DNA from: Leifsonia sp. Leaf264
GTDB taxonomy: Bacteria; Actinomycetota; Actinomycetes; Actinomycetales; Microbacteriaceae
Reading direction: 5' to 3'
DNA length: 64,000 bases
Assembly (NCBI RefSeq): GCF_001422325.1
Contig: NZ_LMMR01000004.1
Coordinates: forward strand, 439,752-503,751
A model generated the notes under the pieces. The model did not search any database. It worked only from the letters and a program-made list of their open reading frames with translations, and was not told where the DNA came from. How positions within the stretch are numbered: position 1 is the first letter of the stretch; every line of letters starts with the position of its first letter. The position numbers and the translations under genes are program-made. Below, one piece after another: positions 10,247 to 20,276 of the stretch.

Positions 10247-10483
10247 ATGGACACACACGAGAACCCGCTGATCCTCTCGTCGATGCTCCCCATCGACGCA
10301 TGGGGGCTCGAACCTCTGCTGGATGTTTCCGAGCTGGCCGGCTACCTCGGCGTGCCGGTCTCGACCGTCTACGACTGGCGCACCCACGGCAAGGGACCGA
10401 CGGCGTACAGGTTCGGCAAACACCTGAAATTCGCCGTCTCCGACGTGCGGGCGTGGGTCGCCGAACAGCGCGAACAGGCGTGA
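10247..10483 (+). CDS. Excisionase-like helix-turn-helix protein
   Basis: 78 residues. The segment LLDVSELAGYLGVPVSTVYDW and the following TAYRFGKHLKF match the MerR-like winged-HTH of the excisionase (HTH_17/Xis) family that bends DNA at att sites and directs excision. It lies between attL and the integrase, the standard position for a recombination directionality factor. Longer upstream starts exist, but ATG 10247 gives the compact family size. Its gene ends 30 bases before the integrase start, so co-transcription is likely. Confidence 0.78.
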   Translation: MDTHENPLILSSMLPIDAWGLEPLLDVSELAGYLGVPVSTVYDWRTHGKGPTAYRFGKHLKFAVSDVRAWVAEQREQA

Positions 10484-10513
10484 GCCGACGCGCCACCCGG
10501 GCGGTGAACTGAC

Positions 10514-11701
10514 ATGGCACGGCCACGGCAGACGATCGGCACCTTCGGGGAGATCACGACGCACAAGACCGCGTCCGGCCGGATCGAGGCGCGCGCCCGT
10601 TTCCGCGACTGGGACGGAGTCGCCCGTCAGGTGTCTGCGACCGCCGAGACCGAAGCAGGCGCGACACGGGCGTTGAAGAAGAAGCTCGCCGAGCGCAGCC
10701 TCTACCAGCCGGCATCCGGCCACCTCACCCCCGACAGCCCGTTCGGGGATCTGGTCGACTACTGGCTGGACGACATCAAGCTGGAGGACCGCATCTCGAG
10801 AACGACTCAGCTGCTCTACGAACGCAACATGCGCACCCTGGTGCTGCCGGTGTTCGGGCACCTCACGCTGCGCGAGATCGGAGTGGCTCGCTGCGATCAC
10901 TTCATCAAGGCACTGGCCAGACAGTCCTACAACCGAGCCAAGCAGGCCCGAGTCGTGATGCGCCTCGCCCTCGCGCTCGCCGTGCGGCACGAGATCATTC
11001 CGCAGAACCCGATGGTGAGCGTGTCGACGCTTCGCCGGCCGCCCAGTACCCCGAACGCCCTGACGAGCCTCGAGGTGAACGCCATCCGAGCCGTGATCGG
11101 CCGGTGGGAGGCCGGCGAGGGTCATATCTCCGGACCGAAACCAGACGGCCAGCTCGGCGCGATCGTCGAGGTCATGCTCGGAACCTCGGCGCGGATCGGC
11201 GAGGTCCTCGCCATCCGCCGCCGCGACGTCGACCTGACGAGCGCACTGCCGACGATCGGCATCGCCGGAACGATCATCAGTCGCCAAGGCGAAGCGACCT
11301 TCCGGCAGGACCATCCCAAGACCGCCAGGTCACGACGAATCGTGACGCTCCCATCCTTCACCGCGGAGGCGGTCCGCCGCCGGTTGGCGATGGCCGGCGA
11401 TCTCGAGCCTGATTCGTTGCTGTTGCAAACGCGGAATGGGAGTCCGTTCAGCACAGCGAATGTGAGCCGCAGCCTCCGGCAGGTGCTCGAACGCGCTGGC
11501 ATCACCGGCGTCTCGCCGCACATGTTCCGCCGAACGGTCGCGACGGCGATCCATGACAACGCCAGCCTGCAGCTCGCCGCCGAGCTGCTGGGGCACACGG
11601 ATTCGAGGATCACGGCGCAGCACTACATCCGACGGAACGAGCTCGTCAATCCGGCGACCGCGGAGCTGCTCGACCGGGCGTTCGCGAGGCCGGACAATTA
11701 A
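10514..11701 (+). CDS. Tyrosine recombinase / phage-type integrase
   Basis: 395 residues. An N-terminal arm-binding region and a SAM-like core-binding domain (about 70-160) precede the catalytic domain. Catalytic residues visible: Arg in SARIGEVL, Lys in the DHPKTARSRR region, HMFRRT (H-x-x-R), LLGHTD, and the nucleophile Tyr in AQHYIRR. All are present, so it should be active. It resembles actinobacterial integrases that insert into tRNA 3' ends. It drives integration at the tRNA-Pro att site about 450 bases upstream of its start. Confidence 0.93.
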   Translation: MARPRQTIGTFGEITTHKTASGRIEARARFRDWDGVARQVSATAETEAGATRALKKKLAERSLYQPASGHLTPDSPFGDLVDYWLDDIKLEDRISRTTQLLYERNMRTLVLPVFGHLTLREIGVARCDHFIKALARQSYNRAKQARVVMRLALALAVRHEIIPQNPMVSVSTLRRPPSTPNALTSLEVNAIRAVIGRWEAGEGHISGPKPDGQLGAIVEVMLGTSARIGEVLAIRRRDVDLTSALPTIGIAGTIISRQGEATFRQDHPKTARSRRIVTLPSFTAEAVRRRLAMAGDLEPDSLLLQTRNGSPFSTANVSRSLRQVLERAGITGVSPHMFRRTVATAIHDNASLQLAAELLGHTDSRITAQHYIRRNELVNPATAELLDRAFARPDN

Positions 11702-12358
11702 GCAGACTCGCTGAGCTGGCAGGGTGTCGCGGCCGACGCGGCACCGTGCGATCAGGACTTTTGTTGGTTTCCGCGGAATCGATGCAAGCCTGCCTGGTGG
11801 CGGGGCTCGCCCTGCGCGTCGAACTGAAGCAGCGGGCACTGCATTCGCACGAGACTGAACCAGCCCTTCCTGACATATAGGTGCGCACGCGCTCCCAAGC
11901 GCGCGGCACGCGCAGATGTCGGCGTCTAGAGTCCTGGCGATCCCATCTCAGTCAGGCCAACGCTGATCGAGTTCGGTCGCCGGCGGCACATGCGATGAAA
12001 GCTGTTATGACGACGCTGAGCGTCGCAGTGGCGCCGAGCATCGAGCCGGCCAATAGGCTTGGCGCCCCAGGGAATGATCCTCTGTCGGGCAGGTCTCGTT
12101 GAGCGTGTCGCTATCCTCTGTGGCCAGCTCCACCACCTAATCGCCATCGATGGGGTCTCATGTCTTCCGCCCATGTCGAGTGTGCCCGGTAGTTAGTGGA
12201 CCACCTGGGAGGACCTAGAACCCGTGCACGACCGAGGGCAGCGGGGCCGTGGCAGCGTCGACACGCAGGAGTAACCGCGTGCCCCTCCAGGCCGAAGGTC
12301 TGATGTCGGTGGCTTCTGGTTTCATCGGCCCACCATCATCGAAAAGTTAGGGATGACC
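11702..12358. other. Island intergenic stretch with no convincing gene
   Basis: About 650 bases between the integrase and the first cargo gene. Short reading frames on both strands here have no recognisable motif, poor codon periodicity and no ribosome-binding sites. No clear inverted repeat or terminator was found. It may be decayed sequence or hold the cargo promoter. Confidence 0.5.
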
Positions 12359-12868
12359 ATGACGGATGCCGTGACCAGACTCGGAAGCAGTGCCCTCAAC
12401 GGGCTCCTCGGCCTCTGGGTGGATGGACGCCGTCGACTGCACGAGGACCAACGTCTGCAGCGGCGCAACGCTGCAGACGACCTCCTCTCTTGGATCCCAG
12501 AGATGCGAGAGCTACTGGTGCGCCTCGAGAGCGAGCAGGACCCCGACGTCTGGCGCGCACTCATGGCCAAGACGTATGGGTCGGTGCGCGGCACGACAGA
12601 CCTCACGCCCCTTGGCTGGAGACACCTTCGCCATTCCTTATTCGACGCCATCGGTAGCGGAGCCGGCGCAGTGGTCTGGATCGACCTCGACCCAGAGGCC
12701 GCAGACGGCGAGCTAACCTATGACCATCTGTGGACGATGAACGCCGTCGAGTATCTCGACCACCTTCAGAGCGTGGTTCGGCGGTGGAAGAAGGCCTACC
12801 GCCAGAAGGACGCCGCACGAGTGGTCCTGCTCAGCTACAACGATTGGCTGCTGCGTCCGAGCTTCTAG
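12359..12868 (+). CDS. Hypothetical protein, island cargo
   Basis: 169 residues, family not recognised. It is charged and probably mostly helical, with many Arg/Leu/Glu in the first half (RRRLHEDQRLQRRNAADDLL) and a central WIDLDPEAADGEL strand-like segment. There is no signal peptide or membrane segment. ATG 12359 has AGGG six bases upstream; ATG 12353 abuts the same site and is less likely. It precedes the two-gene operon by about 150 bases on the same strand, so a shared role is possible but unproven. Confidence 0.6.
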   Translation: MTDAVTRLGSSALNGLLGLWVDGRRRLHEDQRLQRRNAADDLLSWIPEMRELLVRLESEQDPDVWRALMAKTYGSVRGTTDLTPLGWRHLRHSLFDAIGSGAGAVVWIDLDPEAADGELTYDHLWTMNAVEYLDHLQSVVRRWKKAYRQKDAARVVLLSYNDWLLRPSF

Positions 12869-13020
12869 TGATCGGAATGGGATCGGGTGCCACGGCCCGT
12901 CCCGCGCCTCTCTTCGAATGGACCCGAGCCGTTCCCTGATCGGGGCAACGCGGTGGATACAGTTCGTCTTGTGATGGTCAGTATCCGGATAGTCGACTTG
13001 CGTGGGGAGCGCCCTCATCC

Positions 13021-13680
13021 ATGAGCACGGAGGAGAGATTTTTCACGGAGCGTCGGCAGGGGTTGTACTACGCGCTCGTCGAGCGTAATGCTGAGATCGG
13101 TGGACTCTATCGGAGTGCCCTCCGTGAGCTGTCACGAGCAATCGAGGCCGGAGAGCAGCCTTCGCACGTTGGTCTAATCTGCCACTCGATGCGCGAATTC
13201 ATGGGGGGTCTGCCAGGGATCTTTTCGGCGGAAGTCCGAAAGCGCGACGGCGATGCCGACAAACTTGTGCAGGATCTCCCGACAATGGCCGCCAAATATC
13301 CAGATATGGATCTCGAGCTGGATCAAAAGGAGATCCCAGTTCCGCGAGAAATTGCCGGTCAGCTAGGACGCATCATCATCTCTCAACGCGAAATTGCCGG
13401 GCGAATCAGGGCGAATCAGCGGTTGCTATTGACCGGTGACGCTGGCCTGCATTCGAGGGACATCTCGACGTGGAATGGGCTTTACCGATTCTTTCAGGGT
13501 CACACACATTGGGATCGTGGCACCCGTTCAAAGCCCCTGCCCACCGACGAACGCCTCAACGAAAAGATCGCCCTCGTCGACGATCTGATGGAGCCGCGTG
13601 TGAGGCCGTTCCTCGAAGGGCGACCGGCGGTCGATGATCTGCTTAAGCGACTGAACGGGGAGGGTGCGCAAGATGCCTGA
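13021..13680 (+). CDS. Hypothetical protein, first gene of a two-gene cargo operon
   Basis: 219 residues, family not recognised. It is probably cytoplasmic and helical: an early segment with YALVERNAEIGGLYRSALREL, a middle acidic stretch (KYPDMDLELDQKE), and a basic FQGHTHWDRG segment near residue 160. No catalytic motif is recognisable. GGGGAG lies 11 bases before the ATG. Its last 8 bases overlap the start of the next gene, so the two proteins are probably made together and may act as a complex. Small-plus-large coupled gene pairs of unknown function are frequent cargo in defence islands. Confidence 0.7.
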   Translation: MSTEERFFTERRQGLYYALVERNAEIGGLYRSALRELSRAIEAGEQPSHVGLICHSMREFMGGLPGIFSAEVRKRDGDADKLVQDLPTMAAKYPDMDLELDQKEIPVPREIAGQLGRIIISQREIAGRIRANQRLLLTGDAGLHSRDISTWNGLYRFFQGHTHWDRGTRSKPLPTDERLNEKIALVDDLMEPRVRPFLEGRPAVDDLLKRLNGEGAQDA

Positions 13681-16504
13681 TCTGTCGACTCCTACCCAGG
13701 CAGAAGTGACTGAGGCGATGCGGCTTATTCCGTCACCGCAACTGCGACGAGTGTTCTTCGATGGGCTTAACAACTCGAATTGGGTGCTTCCGCTGTTGAA
13801 GGCTGGCCAGTTCGCCAGTCCGCCAGAGCCCGTCACTGATGCCGAGGGATTCATCCGCGAGAAGCCATGGCCCGAAGTGGACTATCTCGTTCGGATGGCT
13901 CCACTTGCTCCTGACGCCGTCATCGAAGTATTTCTGACCCTGCAACAGAGCGAGAACTCGTGGATTCGCCGCTCGGCCATTTTTGTAGGAGCCAATCTCC
14001 CTGCGGAGAAGGCCGTGCAATTGAAGCCGCTGCTCGAAGCTTGGGAAGATTCAGGCTTCGGCTACCGAACGGATCCCCAAGACCTCGCCACCCTTGCTCG
14101 CAACCTCCTGACCGGACCGAAGCCGAAGATCGGTCAGCGGCTCGCACGCGCCATCTTCGGTCCGACCGGAGTAGACGCCCGCGGGCGCGTGCTCACCGTG
14201 ATCGAGGAGTACTGGTATGAGAAGGAACTTCCCGGAATTGTGAAGGCTCTCGGCGACGGTGCACTTCAACAGACCCTTTGGTGGCTACAAGACTGGGAGC
14301 GATCCGCAGGCAATTTGCCTCACGAACGCGACTACAGCTCGGTCTCGCGGCCCTCGATCGAAACGATTACGCGGAACCACGCTGGAATAGAAGACACCCT
14401 GATCGATGCCGTGCGGGACGCCGCGGTCACCCATATGCAAAGCGATCCTGTCTCCGCGGTCGGCCTATTGGTTGCGAACGAGTTGTCGCTGGCGAAGCGA
14501 GTCCTACTCTTCGCCGCGGCGCGAGCCATCGCATCCGGCATGATCGATCCTGGGGTTGTGATCGACGCGACGATCGACCTGCTGGAAGAGCCGGGCTTCA
14601 GTGATCCCCATTTCCGGCTTGAGTTGGCAGAATACTTTCGCGCCGTTGGTGACCGTCAACCTGAACGGTTGAGCGCGGCGACTAGGTACCTTGATCGGGG
14701 TCCCTTCGGCGACCGAGCTGCGTTGACCGAGCGGCTTCGCCACGACGACGATACAGACGAAGAAGCTGGCACGAGAGCGTCGGAGTACAGGCGTAGATGG
14801 AGGCACCGCTTGCTCGCCGCCGTAGGTGCAGAGCACCTATCTGACGAGCTGAGGTTGGAACTCGGCTCCCTCGAGCAGGAAGACGGCGTCATCGAAAACC
14901 CGACGCGCCCAGACTTCCAGCTGACTTCATGGGTCGGCCCCGAGAGCCCCCTCACGCTTGACGCGCTCGAATCGATGAGCCCGGCAGCACTCGTGACCCA
15001 CCTGGCGACGTGGAACCCCGAACCTGACTCGTGGCACGGACCGAGCCACGGGGGACAGGGACGGATGCTCACAACCCTCCTCACCACGGCTCCACGCGCC
15101 CTCGAAGGTGAGACCGACCTCGCTCTGCGGCTGCGACCGACCTATCTCAGTGCCATCCTTCGGGGGTGGGAAGCAGCCATTCAGAGCGACGCGAAGCCTG
15201 ACTGGCCGCAGCTCGTCGGCCTAGTTCGCGACGTACTCGGGCTCCCAGACGTGTCAGCCTTCGAGCCAGTGGGCGACCGCCTCGACGACGAGCGGGACTA
15301 CGCGCAAGCGCGGCACGCGGCCGTCGCTCTGATCGAGGAGGCGGTGAAGGGGCGCGAGGAATCAAGCGTTCCACCCGGGACAGTTGATGAACTCGGTCGC
15401 GTTCTCCTGGAAGCCGCGAAAGACAGTCGGTTCTGGGACGACTACGTCGCATCTCGGCCCGGCGAAGGCTGGGACCCGCTAAACCTCTCGATCAACGCGG
15501 CGTGGCCCATCCAAGCCAAAGCAATCATCAGCTTCGCCGGCTCCACTAAGGACGTCACGCTTCGCACCGAGGCATTGGCCGTGCTCGACGACGAGCTTGC
15601 GCGTGATGACCCCTACGATTCACTCGCTGCGGTCATCGGCGAGAGCCTGTCGCGCCTTTACCTCGCCAACGAATTGTGGCTTCGCGCTCGCGTCGATCAA
15701 CTATTCGGAACCGAGGAGTCGATTTCGCGGTCGCAGCAGATTGCGCTTTCGATTGCTCTCGGGACCCAACACGTGCACTCCATCACGCTCGGCATTATCC
15801 GAGGTGCGGTGATCGCGGCGATGAGGCTCAAGGAGCCGATGGTGGTCGGTTGGCACGGGCTCCGACCTACGAATCAGCTGATCGGTGAATGGATCATCAC
15901 AACCCACATCCGTGGTCAGCTCCCCATTGACGACGCGCTGATGGTCGCCTTCTTCTCCGACGAACCAGCAGATGTGCGAGGAGACGCCATCGGCCACATC
16001 GCGTGGGAATTCATGCATGCCGAAGTTGTGGACGAGGAGATCCGCGTTCGGCTCGAGGCGCTTTGGGACTGCCGAGTCGACCACGTTCGCAAACACCCAA
16101 GCGATCGCGACGAGCTAAAGGACTTCTACTGGTTCGTCCGCAGCAGGAAGTTCGAGAAAGCGTGGTGGGTACCCCGTCTTCTCGAGGCCGCTACACTCCA
16201 CCCCAACCTGGTCACCCACGGCATGATCGGCGAGGACCTCGCCGCCGCTGCCGCGGAGTACCCGAAGGAAGTGCTCGACACGGTGATGGCATTGACGAAA
16301 CTCGTCGACGATTCGCCCGAACCCACCATGTACGACCTCATGCGATACGCAGTTCCTGCGGCCATCGCTTGGGCGCTCGTAAACGAGGATCCCGAGTTGC
16401 AGGCCAAGGGGCACCGCTTCATGAACGCACTTGCTGAGCGAAATTACATCAACATCCAGCATGACGTCTATGCCGTGGACACCACTCGCCGGACCGAGGA
16501 CTAG
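13673..16504 (+). CDS. Large helical-repeat protein of unknown function (943 aa), possible defence effector or sensor
   Basis: Starts best at ATG 13673, with GGGGAGGG 8 bases upstream, overlapping the previous gene by 8 bases; GTG 13664 overlaps that site. The N-terminal motif (VFFDGLNNSNWVLPLL, then PWPEVDYLVRMA) resembles the opening of long actinobacterial proteins I recall but cannot name. The rest looks like irregular HEAT/ARM-type helix pairs, and GPSHGGQGRML near residue 465 is also familiar from that group. I see no Walker A, nuclease, TIR or protease motif and no membrane segment, so any enzymatic activity would be novel or supplied by the 219-residue partner. Codon use is less GC-biased than in the chromosomal neighbours. 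Confidence 0.75.
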   Translation: MPDLSTPTQAEVTEAMRLIPSPQLRRVFFDGLNNSNWVLPLLKAGQFASPPEPVTDAEGFIREKPWPEVDYLVRMAPLAPDAVIEVFLTLQQSENSWIRRSAIFVGANLPAEKAVQLKPLLEAWEDSGFGYRTDPQDLATLARNLLTGPKPKIGQRLARAIFGPTGVDARGRVLTVIEEYWYEKELPGIVKALGDGALQQTLWWLQDWERSAGNLPHERDYSSVSRPSIETITRNHAGIEDTLIDAVRDAAVTHMQSDPVSAVGLLVANELSLAKRVLLFAAARAIASGMIDPGVVIDATIDLLEEPGFSDPHFRLELAEYFRAVGDRQPERLSAATRYLDRGPFGDRAALTERLRHDDDTDEEAGTRASEYRRRWRHRLLAAVGAEHLSDELRLELGSLEQEDGVIENPTRPDFQLTSWVGPESPLTLDALESMSPAALVTHLATWNPEPDSWHGPSHGGQGRMLTTLLTTAPRALEGETDLALRLRPTYLSAILRGWEAAIQSDAKPDWPQLVGLVRDVLGLPDVSAFEPVGDRLDDERDYAQARHAAVALIEEAVKGREESSVPPGTVDELGRVLLEAAKDSRFWDDYVASRPGEGWDPLNLSINAAWPIQAKAIISFAGSTKDVTLRTEALAVLDDELARDDPYDSLAAVIGESLSRLYLANELWLRARVDQLFGTEESISRSQQIALSIALGTQHVHSITLGIIRGAVIAAMRLKEPMVVGWHGLRPTNQLIGEWIITTHIRGQLPIDDALMVAFFSDEPADVRGDAIGHIAWEFMHAEVVDEEIRVRLEALWDCRVDHVRKHPSDRDELKDFYWFVRSRKFEKAWWVPRLLEAATLHPNLVTHGMIGEDLAAAAAEYPKEVLDTVMALTKLVDDSPEPTMYDLMRYAVPAAIAWALVNEDPELQAKGHRFMNALAERNYINIQHDVYAVDTTRRTED

Positions 16505-17096
16505 GCATTTTCGTCTCCGCGAGTCGAGTGGAGTTGCATCCCCTCATCGAGGGGATCGGCACCTTCTCGTTCCAACGCGATGAAGTACCGTGCCGAGTTC
16601 GTGCGCGGCATGGAAGCATTGTCGTTGCCTGCTTTTGGTCGTGTTCAAGATGGCGGGGTGCGCGCCGCGTCGGGCCTAGCTCTGCTGGACGAGCGCCACT
16701 GCTCGTCCTCGAACTGCCCTCGCAGGGTTTCCTTCTCATCGTCGGAGAGGCGGGGAGGTCGGATATATCCGATATCGGGCACCGGGATGCTGACAGCCGG
16801 TGGCGTTTGCTCGGGCTCGGCGGGGACCTCTGTTGACGCGCAGCGCGTCAAAGCAGCGCAGGGAATCACGGAAATGCGCGCGCAAACATCGGTACGGACA
16901 TTTGGTTGACATTCCCCAATGCGCCATGCCGCACGACGTCACCCGGCAGATCGAAATCTACTGAGTCCCATCCGCATTGACCCCTGCCTCGTTCTCGTGA
17001 CGCGCTAACGAGATTGAAGCGCCACGCCTCTTGCAGATCGAGGATGTCCCAGTTTCGCCGGTGACGAAACGGGGTGACCCGGCGCACCTTCAGAGC
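16505..17096. other. Island intergenic stretch, possible gene fragments
   Basis: About 590 bases. The only hint of coding is a minus-strand frame at 16645-16869 whose translation contains PVPDIGYIRPPRLSDDEKE, which reads like the tail of a protein, but it has no start context and no recognised family. No repeats or terminator were recognised. Confidence 0.4.
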
Positions 17097-17533
17097 ATGA
17101 GCATCCGGCAGAAAACGGTAGTCCGGCCTATCGCGGCGACGGAGTGCGCGCGGTGCGGCGCCGCACTGCCGCCAGCTGCGCGCACAGGTAGGCCGCGGGC
17201 CTATTGCCGAGCTGCATGTCGCAAGGCCGCATATGAGGATCGACGGGCTCGGAAGCCGGAGGCGTTTCAGGTCCGAGTCGTTGAGCGCAGGGTCGTAAGA
17301 CAATCGAAACAATCAAGACCGTCGACGAGGGCCACGACATTATCGAGTGCGTCCGACGCGTCAGCGGATCGCCCCGTGCGGTTACCAATGTGCTGTTCGC
17401 TGTGAAACGGCTGGTCCTGGCGAGGACCCTGCAGCTGGACGGCAGGTGGGCGCCCACTGCGCGCGCGATCGCTGAACTAAACCGTGCGGTGCAGGACAAT
17501 GACGAACGCGAAAGAAGGCAATGGCGACGTTGA
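17097..17533 (+). pseudogene. Zinc-ribbon actinobacterial protein interrupted by a frameshift
   Basis: Frame 1 from ATG 17097 encodes about 65 residues with a C-x-x-C...C-x-x-x-C zinc-ribbon (ECARCGAAL ... GRPRAYCRAACRKAAYEDR) and continues as AFQVRVVERRVV. In the -1 frame, open from 17285 to the TGA at 17531-17533, the translation continues as KTIETIKTVDEGHD...ECVRRVSGSPRAVTNVLFAV...ELNRAVQDNDERERRQWRR, with normal host-like composition. The first frame after about 17297 turns into low-quality sequence. I therefore read one gene of about 145 codons broken by a 1-base change near 17285-17300. It could also be a sequencing error or a programmed -1 shift; no strong slippery heptamer is visible. 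Confidence 0.7.
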
Positions 17534-17652
17534 GAAGTGTTGCCGGGCAGTAGGACCGTCGGAGAACGAAGTCTAGGCGGATTTACCAAGGCCGTAGCGG
17601 CATTGGGTTACTGCCGGGGACGGTTCGCGGTGCTCGCCGGGATCAGGCGCCA

Positions 17653-18063
17653 TCACGTCTCGTCGTTGGCGCCATTCTCGATCATCAGCGCTAGGAGCCC
17701 GACCCACTCAGAGTTGGATGCGTCCTTCGCGGGAAAAGCAGCGAGCGACTCTTGGACGAGGGTCGCCGGAGCAACCATTCGGGGGAGCGGTTCAAGGGCG
17801 TTGTCAGAACACCGTGCCTCGTACGCAGCGCGCCATCTGTGAAAGTCAGCGCAGTCTGCACAGTTGTTTGCGTGATCCGCGATGTGCTTCCGCACTGGGG
17901 GGATCGGGAACGTCTCGTCGATGGCGTAGTAAGTGCCGCCTCTCACCGCTCTCGAACTTTCTAATTTGTAGGTCATCAGGTCGAGCGGCGATGCCACGGT
18001 GAGCGCATGAGCGACGTCCCGTGCAAGGTTTGCTGCGTCTGAATTGATCTGGAGCTTTGGCAT
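17653..18063 (-). CDS. Hypothetical protein, island cargo
   Basis: 136 residues, family not recognised. The middle holds HIADHANNCADCADFHRW, a His/Cys-rich segment that could bind metal. The rest is mixed helix with an Ala/Leu-rich end. No signal peptide or membrane segment. The start ATG 18063 has only a weak AGGT upstream. It is transcribed away from the DUF2971 gene, with which it shares a divergent promoter region (18064-18275). Confidence 0.6.
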   Translation of the reverse strand: MPKLQINSDAANLARDVAHALTVASPLDLMTYKLESSRAVRGGTYYAIDETFPIPPVRKHIADHANNCADCADFHRWRAAYEARCSDNALEPLPRMVAPATLVQESLAAFPAKDASNSEWVGLLALMIENGANDET

Positions 18064-18275
18064 ATGCGAATCGTACCTATGACCTCGCGGCCAACTCAGG
18101 ATTCGGCGCCTAAGGACGAAGGGAGTGGCATCCGATCTGAAGATTTAGGCGCTGTTCGAGGACCCTTGGCCCGGACATGCCCAACAACTCCACCTCGCTA
18201 GAAAGAAGAGGTCCCGCATGTAGCACGCGCGCGAAGGCTTTCAGTGGTTTGATGACAAGTCGATATCTTCAATGC

Positions 18276-19211
18276 ATGAGCACTCCGGATCTCGTCTGGC
18301 ATTACACGAAGCATGATGTCGTCGAGAAGATCATCACGAATCACGAGCTGTGGGCGGCTGACGTCGCAGGGCTAAACGACGCGACAGAACTGAAGCTCGG
18401 CAACAAACGAGTCCGGCAAGCCTTTAAAGGGATGAAACAGGGGTGGGACTACTACGACTCGGCGTTTCCCGAGATCGATTTCGAGGAGTTGAAGGAGTCG
18501 CTCGAAGGCGCGGGCGGAGATCTCTATCATGGCAGTGCGTTCGTCACTTGCTTTAGCCCGGTGTCTGACGATACCGAGCAGTGGCAGAAGTACGCGCTCG
18601 CCGACGGCTTTGCGGTCGGTATTCCGAGAGGCGTGTACCTTCCTGTCGTCGGCATTCAGTCTGGTGCGATTTCGCGGGGGCCGTACATCGAGGAGTTTCC
18701 GTTCCGGTGGCTCGACCTGATCTACGACAAGAAGACGCAACTCGAAATAGCAACCCGTGCGATCTGGGAGATCAGAGACGGCGAGGACGAAGGGGCGTAC
18801 ATCGACGCTCGTCATGACGTGGGCGACAACTTCGGCGCGATCTTCCGCGACCGCGGCAGCAGCGGCTACGTCGACGCTGTCGCGTCCATCAAGAACAAGC
18901 ACTTCTTCCGTGAGCGCGAGGTGCGGTACGCCGTAGCGCGCCCGGAGAACTCAGCGGCGATTCACCCCAACCCGGTCGGTACGCACGCGCATCTCCGGAT
19001 CACAGGCGCCAAGACCGACCCGTTCTCGACCGACTGGGAACAGCACGATCCGGAGTACTACCAGGAGACGCCGAGCAACCTGCCGATCGTCTCGATCCGG
19101 GTTGGCCCCCGGAACAATTTCGCCACCGAGAAGGCGCGCCTCCGACCGCTACTCGACGCCAACGGCTACAGCGCCGTCAACATCCTGAAGTCGAAGAGCC
19201 CGCTTCGGTAG
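18276..19211 (+). CDS. DUF2971 family protein
   Basis: 311 residues from ATG 18276. The opening LVWHYTKHDVVEKII...LWAADVAGLNDATEL and the block CFSPVSDDTEQWQKYALADGFAVGI are the hallmarks of DUF2971, an uncharacterised family often found on mobile elements and near phage-defence genes. No catalytic residues are established for it. An in-frame upstream start at 18177 exists, but the added residues are not family-like. No ribosome-binding site is obvious before 18276. It is the last recognisable gene of the island. Confidence 0.82.
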   Translation: MSTPDLVWHYTKHDVVEKIITNHELWAADVAGLNDATELKLGNKRVRQAFKGMKQGWDYYDSAFPEIDFEELKESLEGAGGDLYHGSAFVTCFSPVSDDTEQWQKYALADGFAVGIPRGVYLPVVGIQSGAISRGPYIEEFPFRWLDLIYDKKTQLEIATRAIWEIRDGEDEGAYIDARHDVGDNFGAIFRDRGSSGYVDAVASIKNKHFFREREVRYAVARPENSAAIHPNPVGTHAHLRITGAKTDPFSTDWEQHDPEYYQETPSNLPIVSIRVGPRNNFATEKARLRPLLDANGYSAVNILKSKSPLR

Positions 19212-20276
19212 TCATGCATCAGCCGACGCCTCGCGGGCCAGCCGTTCGAAGCTTCCAGAAGAGTGCGGACGCGGGAGCGGGATACACGTCCGGTGGTCCC
19301 TCAGGCGCGGCCAGCGACTTCGAGTGCGCCGACGGCGTGAGCGGAGAGGCGGTAGACCTCGATGTCATCGTCGATCTGCGGCACCAACTATTCGAGCTTC
19401 ACCCAGCTGCAGCAGAGTTCGCGGGCTGTTCCGCTGGGAATTTCCGGTCGTCTTCGTCGTAGCCGGCCGCGCAGAGCTGGTAAAGAGCTTCGCCAACTTC
19501 GACGTGTGCGTCCGGTACGAGGACTGTGGCTCGGTTGCCTGAAGATAATCGACAACATCGCGATGACGAACGGAGCGGACCGTCCGTTTAGTAGATCGAG
19601 AGTCGGATTGTTGAATGCGGCAACTGACCGCTGGTAGGCACTCGGCGTGCGTGTTCGACATCGGAGGAACCACAGTCGGGGACCTCCGACATCGGTCACC
19701 AGACCGCCATCCGAGTCGCTCGCGGCGGACAGCAGGCCCCACCTGTACGGTTGGCGGGGGCCCTTGGGTCAGGACGCGCGCTGAAGCGCGTGTAATGGGC
19801 GCGCCGACCGCATCGCGCTCGATGGAGAGGAGGATCTGGGCGATCCTTCCGGCGCTTGCGTGGCGCGCCCCCCGGAAAGAGTTCGACCCTGGTCGCTGAA
19901 GTCCGATGACTCGGTGCCCGCTCCGGGATCCGCCAACGATCAGTTGCCGCCGTCGTGGTGCTTCCGTTCCGGTCGTGCAGGCATTGGGTAGCAGTGGCGA
20001 TGCGTTCGCCGATCACGGCTCTGTCCCGGACCGTTTGAGGTCGACAGCCTCCCGCTGTACGGCGGGCGGATACCATCCCGCGACGCATCACGTGAGCACG
20101 GACCCGGTCGAGAAGTCGCCGGCTCTCCCATCATTTACCCATCACATTGACTCGTGAGCGACGCCAATCGACCGGGTAGGATCGGAGTCAGCGAACCGCT
20201 CGGTTCCCTGTAAACACAAGGGAATCCGCGGGTTTTCGGAGATTTTCGGAGGCGACCGGCTAACGCTCAGATCCTC
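19212..20276. other. Island right end, about 1 kb without a supported gene
   Basis: Reading frames on both strands overlap each other with no clear winner, and none has a recognised motif. A minus-strand stretch around 19320-19400 reads VPQIDDDIEVYRLSAHAVGALEVAGRA before a stop, which looks like the tail of a lost gene. The segment ends at attR. It probably represents decayed cargo. Confidence 0.5.

Noticed and set aside
13673-16504. Search of the 943-residue protein for Walker A, nuclease, TIR or protease motifs
   Set aside because: None could be found by eye, so no enzymatic function is claimed.
16645-16869. Minus-strand frame with IGYIRPPRLSDDEKE
   Set aside because: Looks protein-like but is short, lacks a start context and has no recognised family; noted only as a possible fragment.
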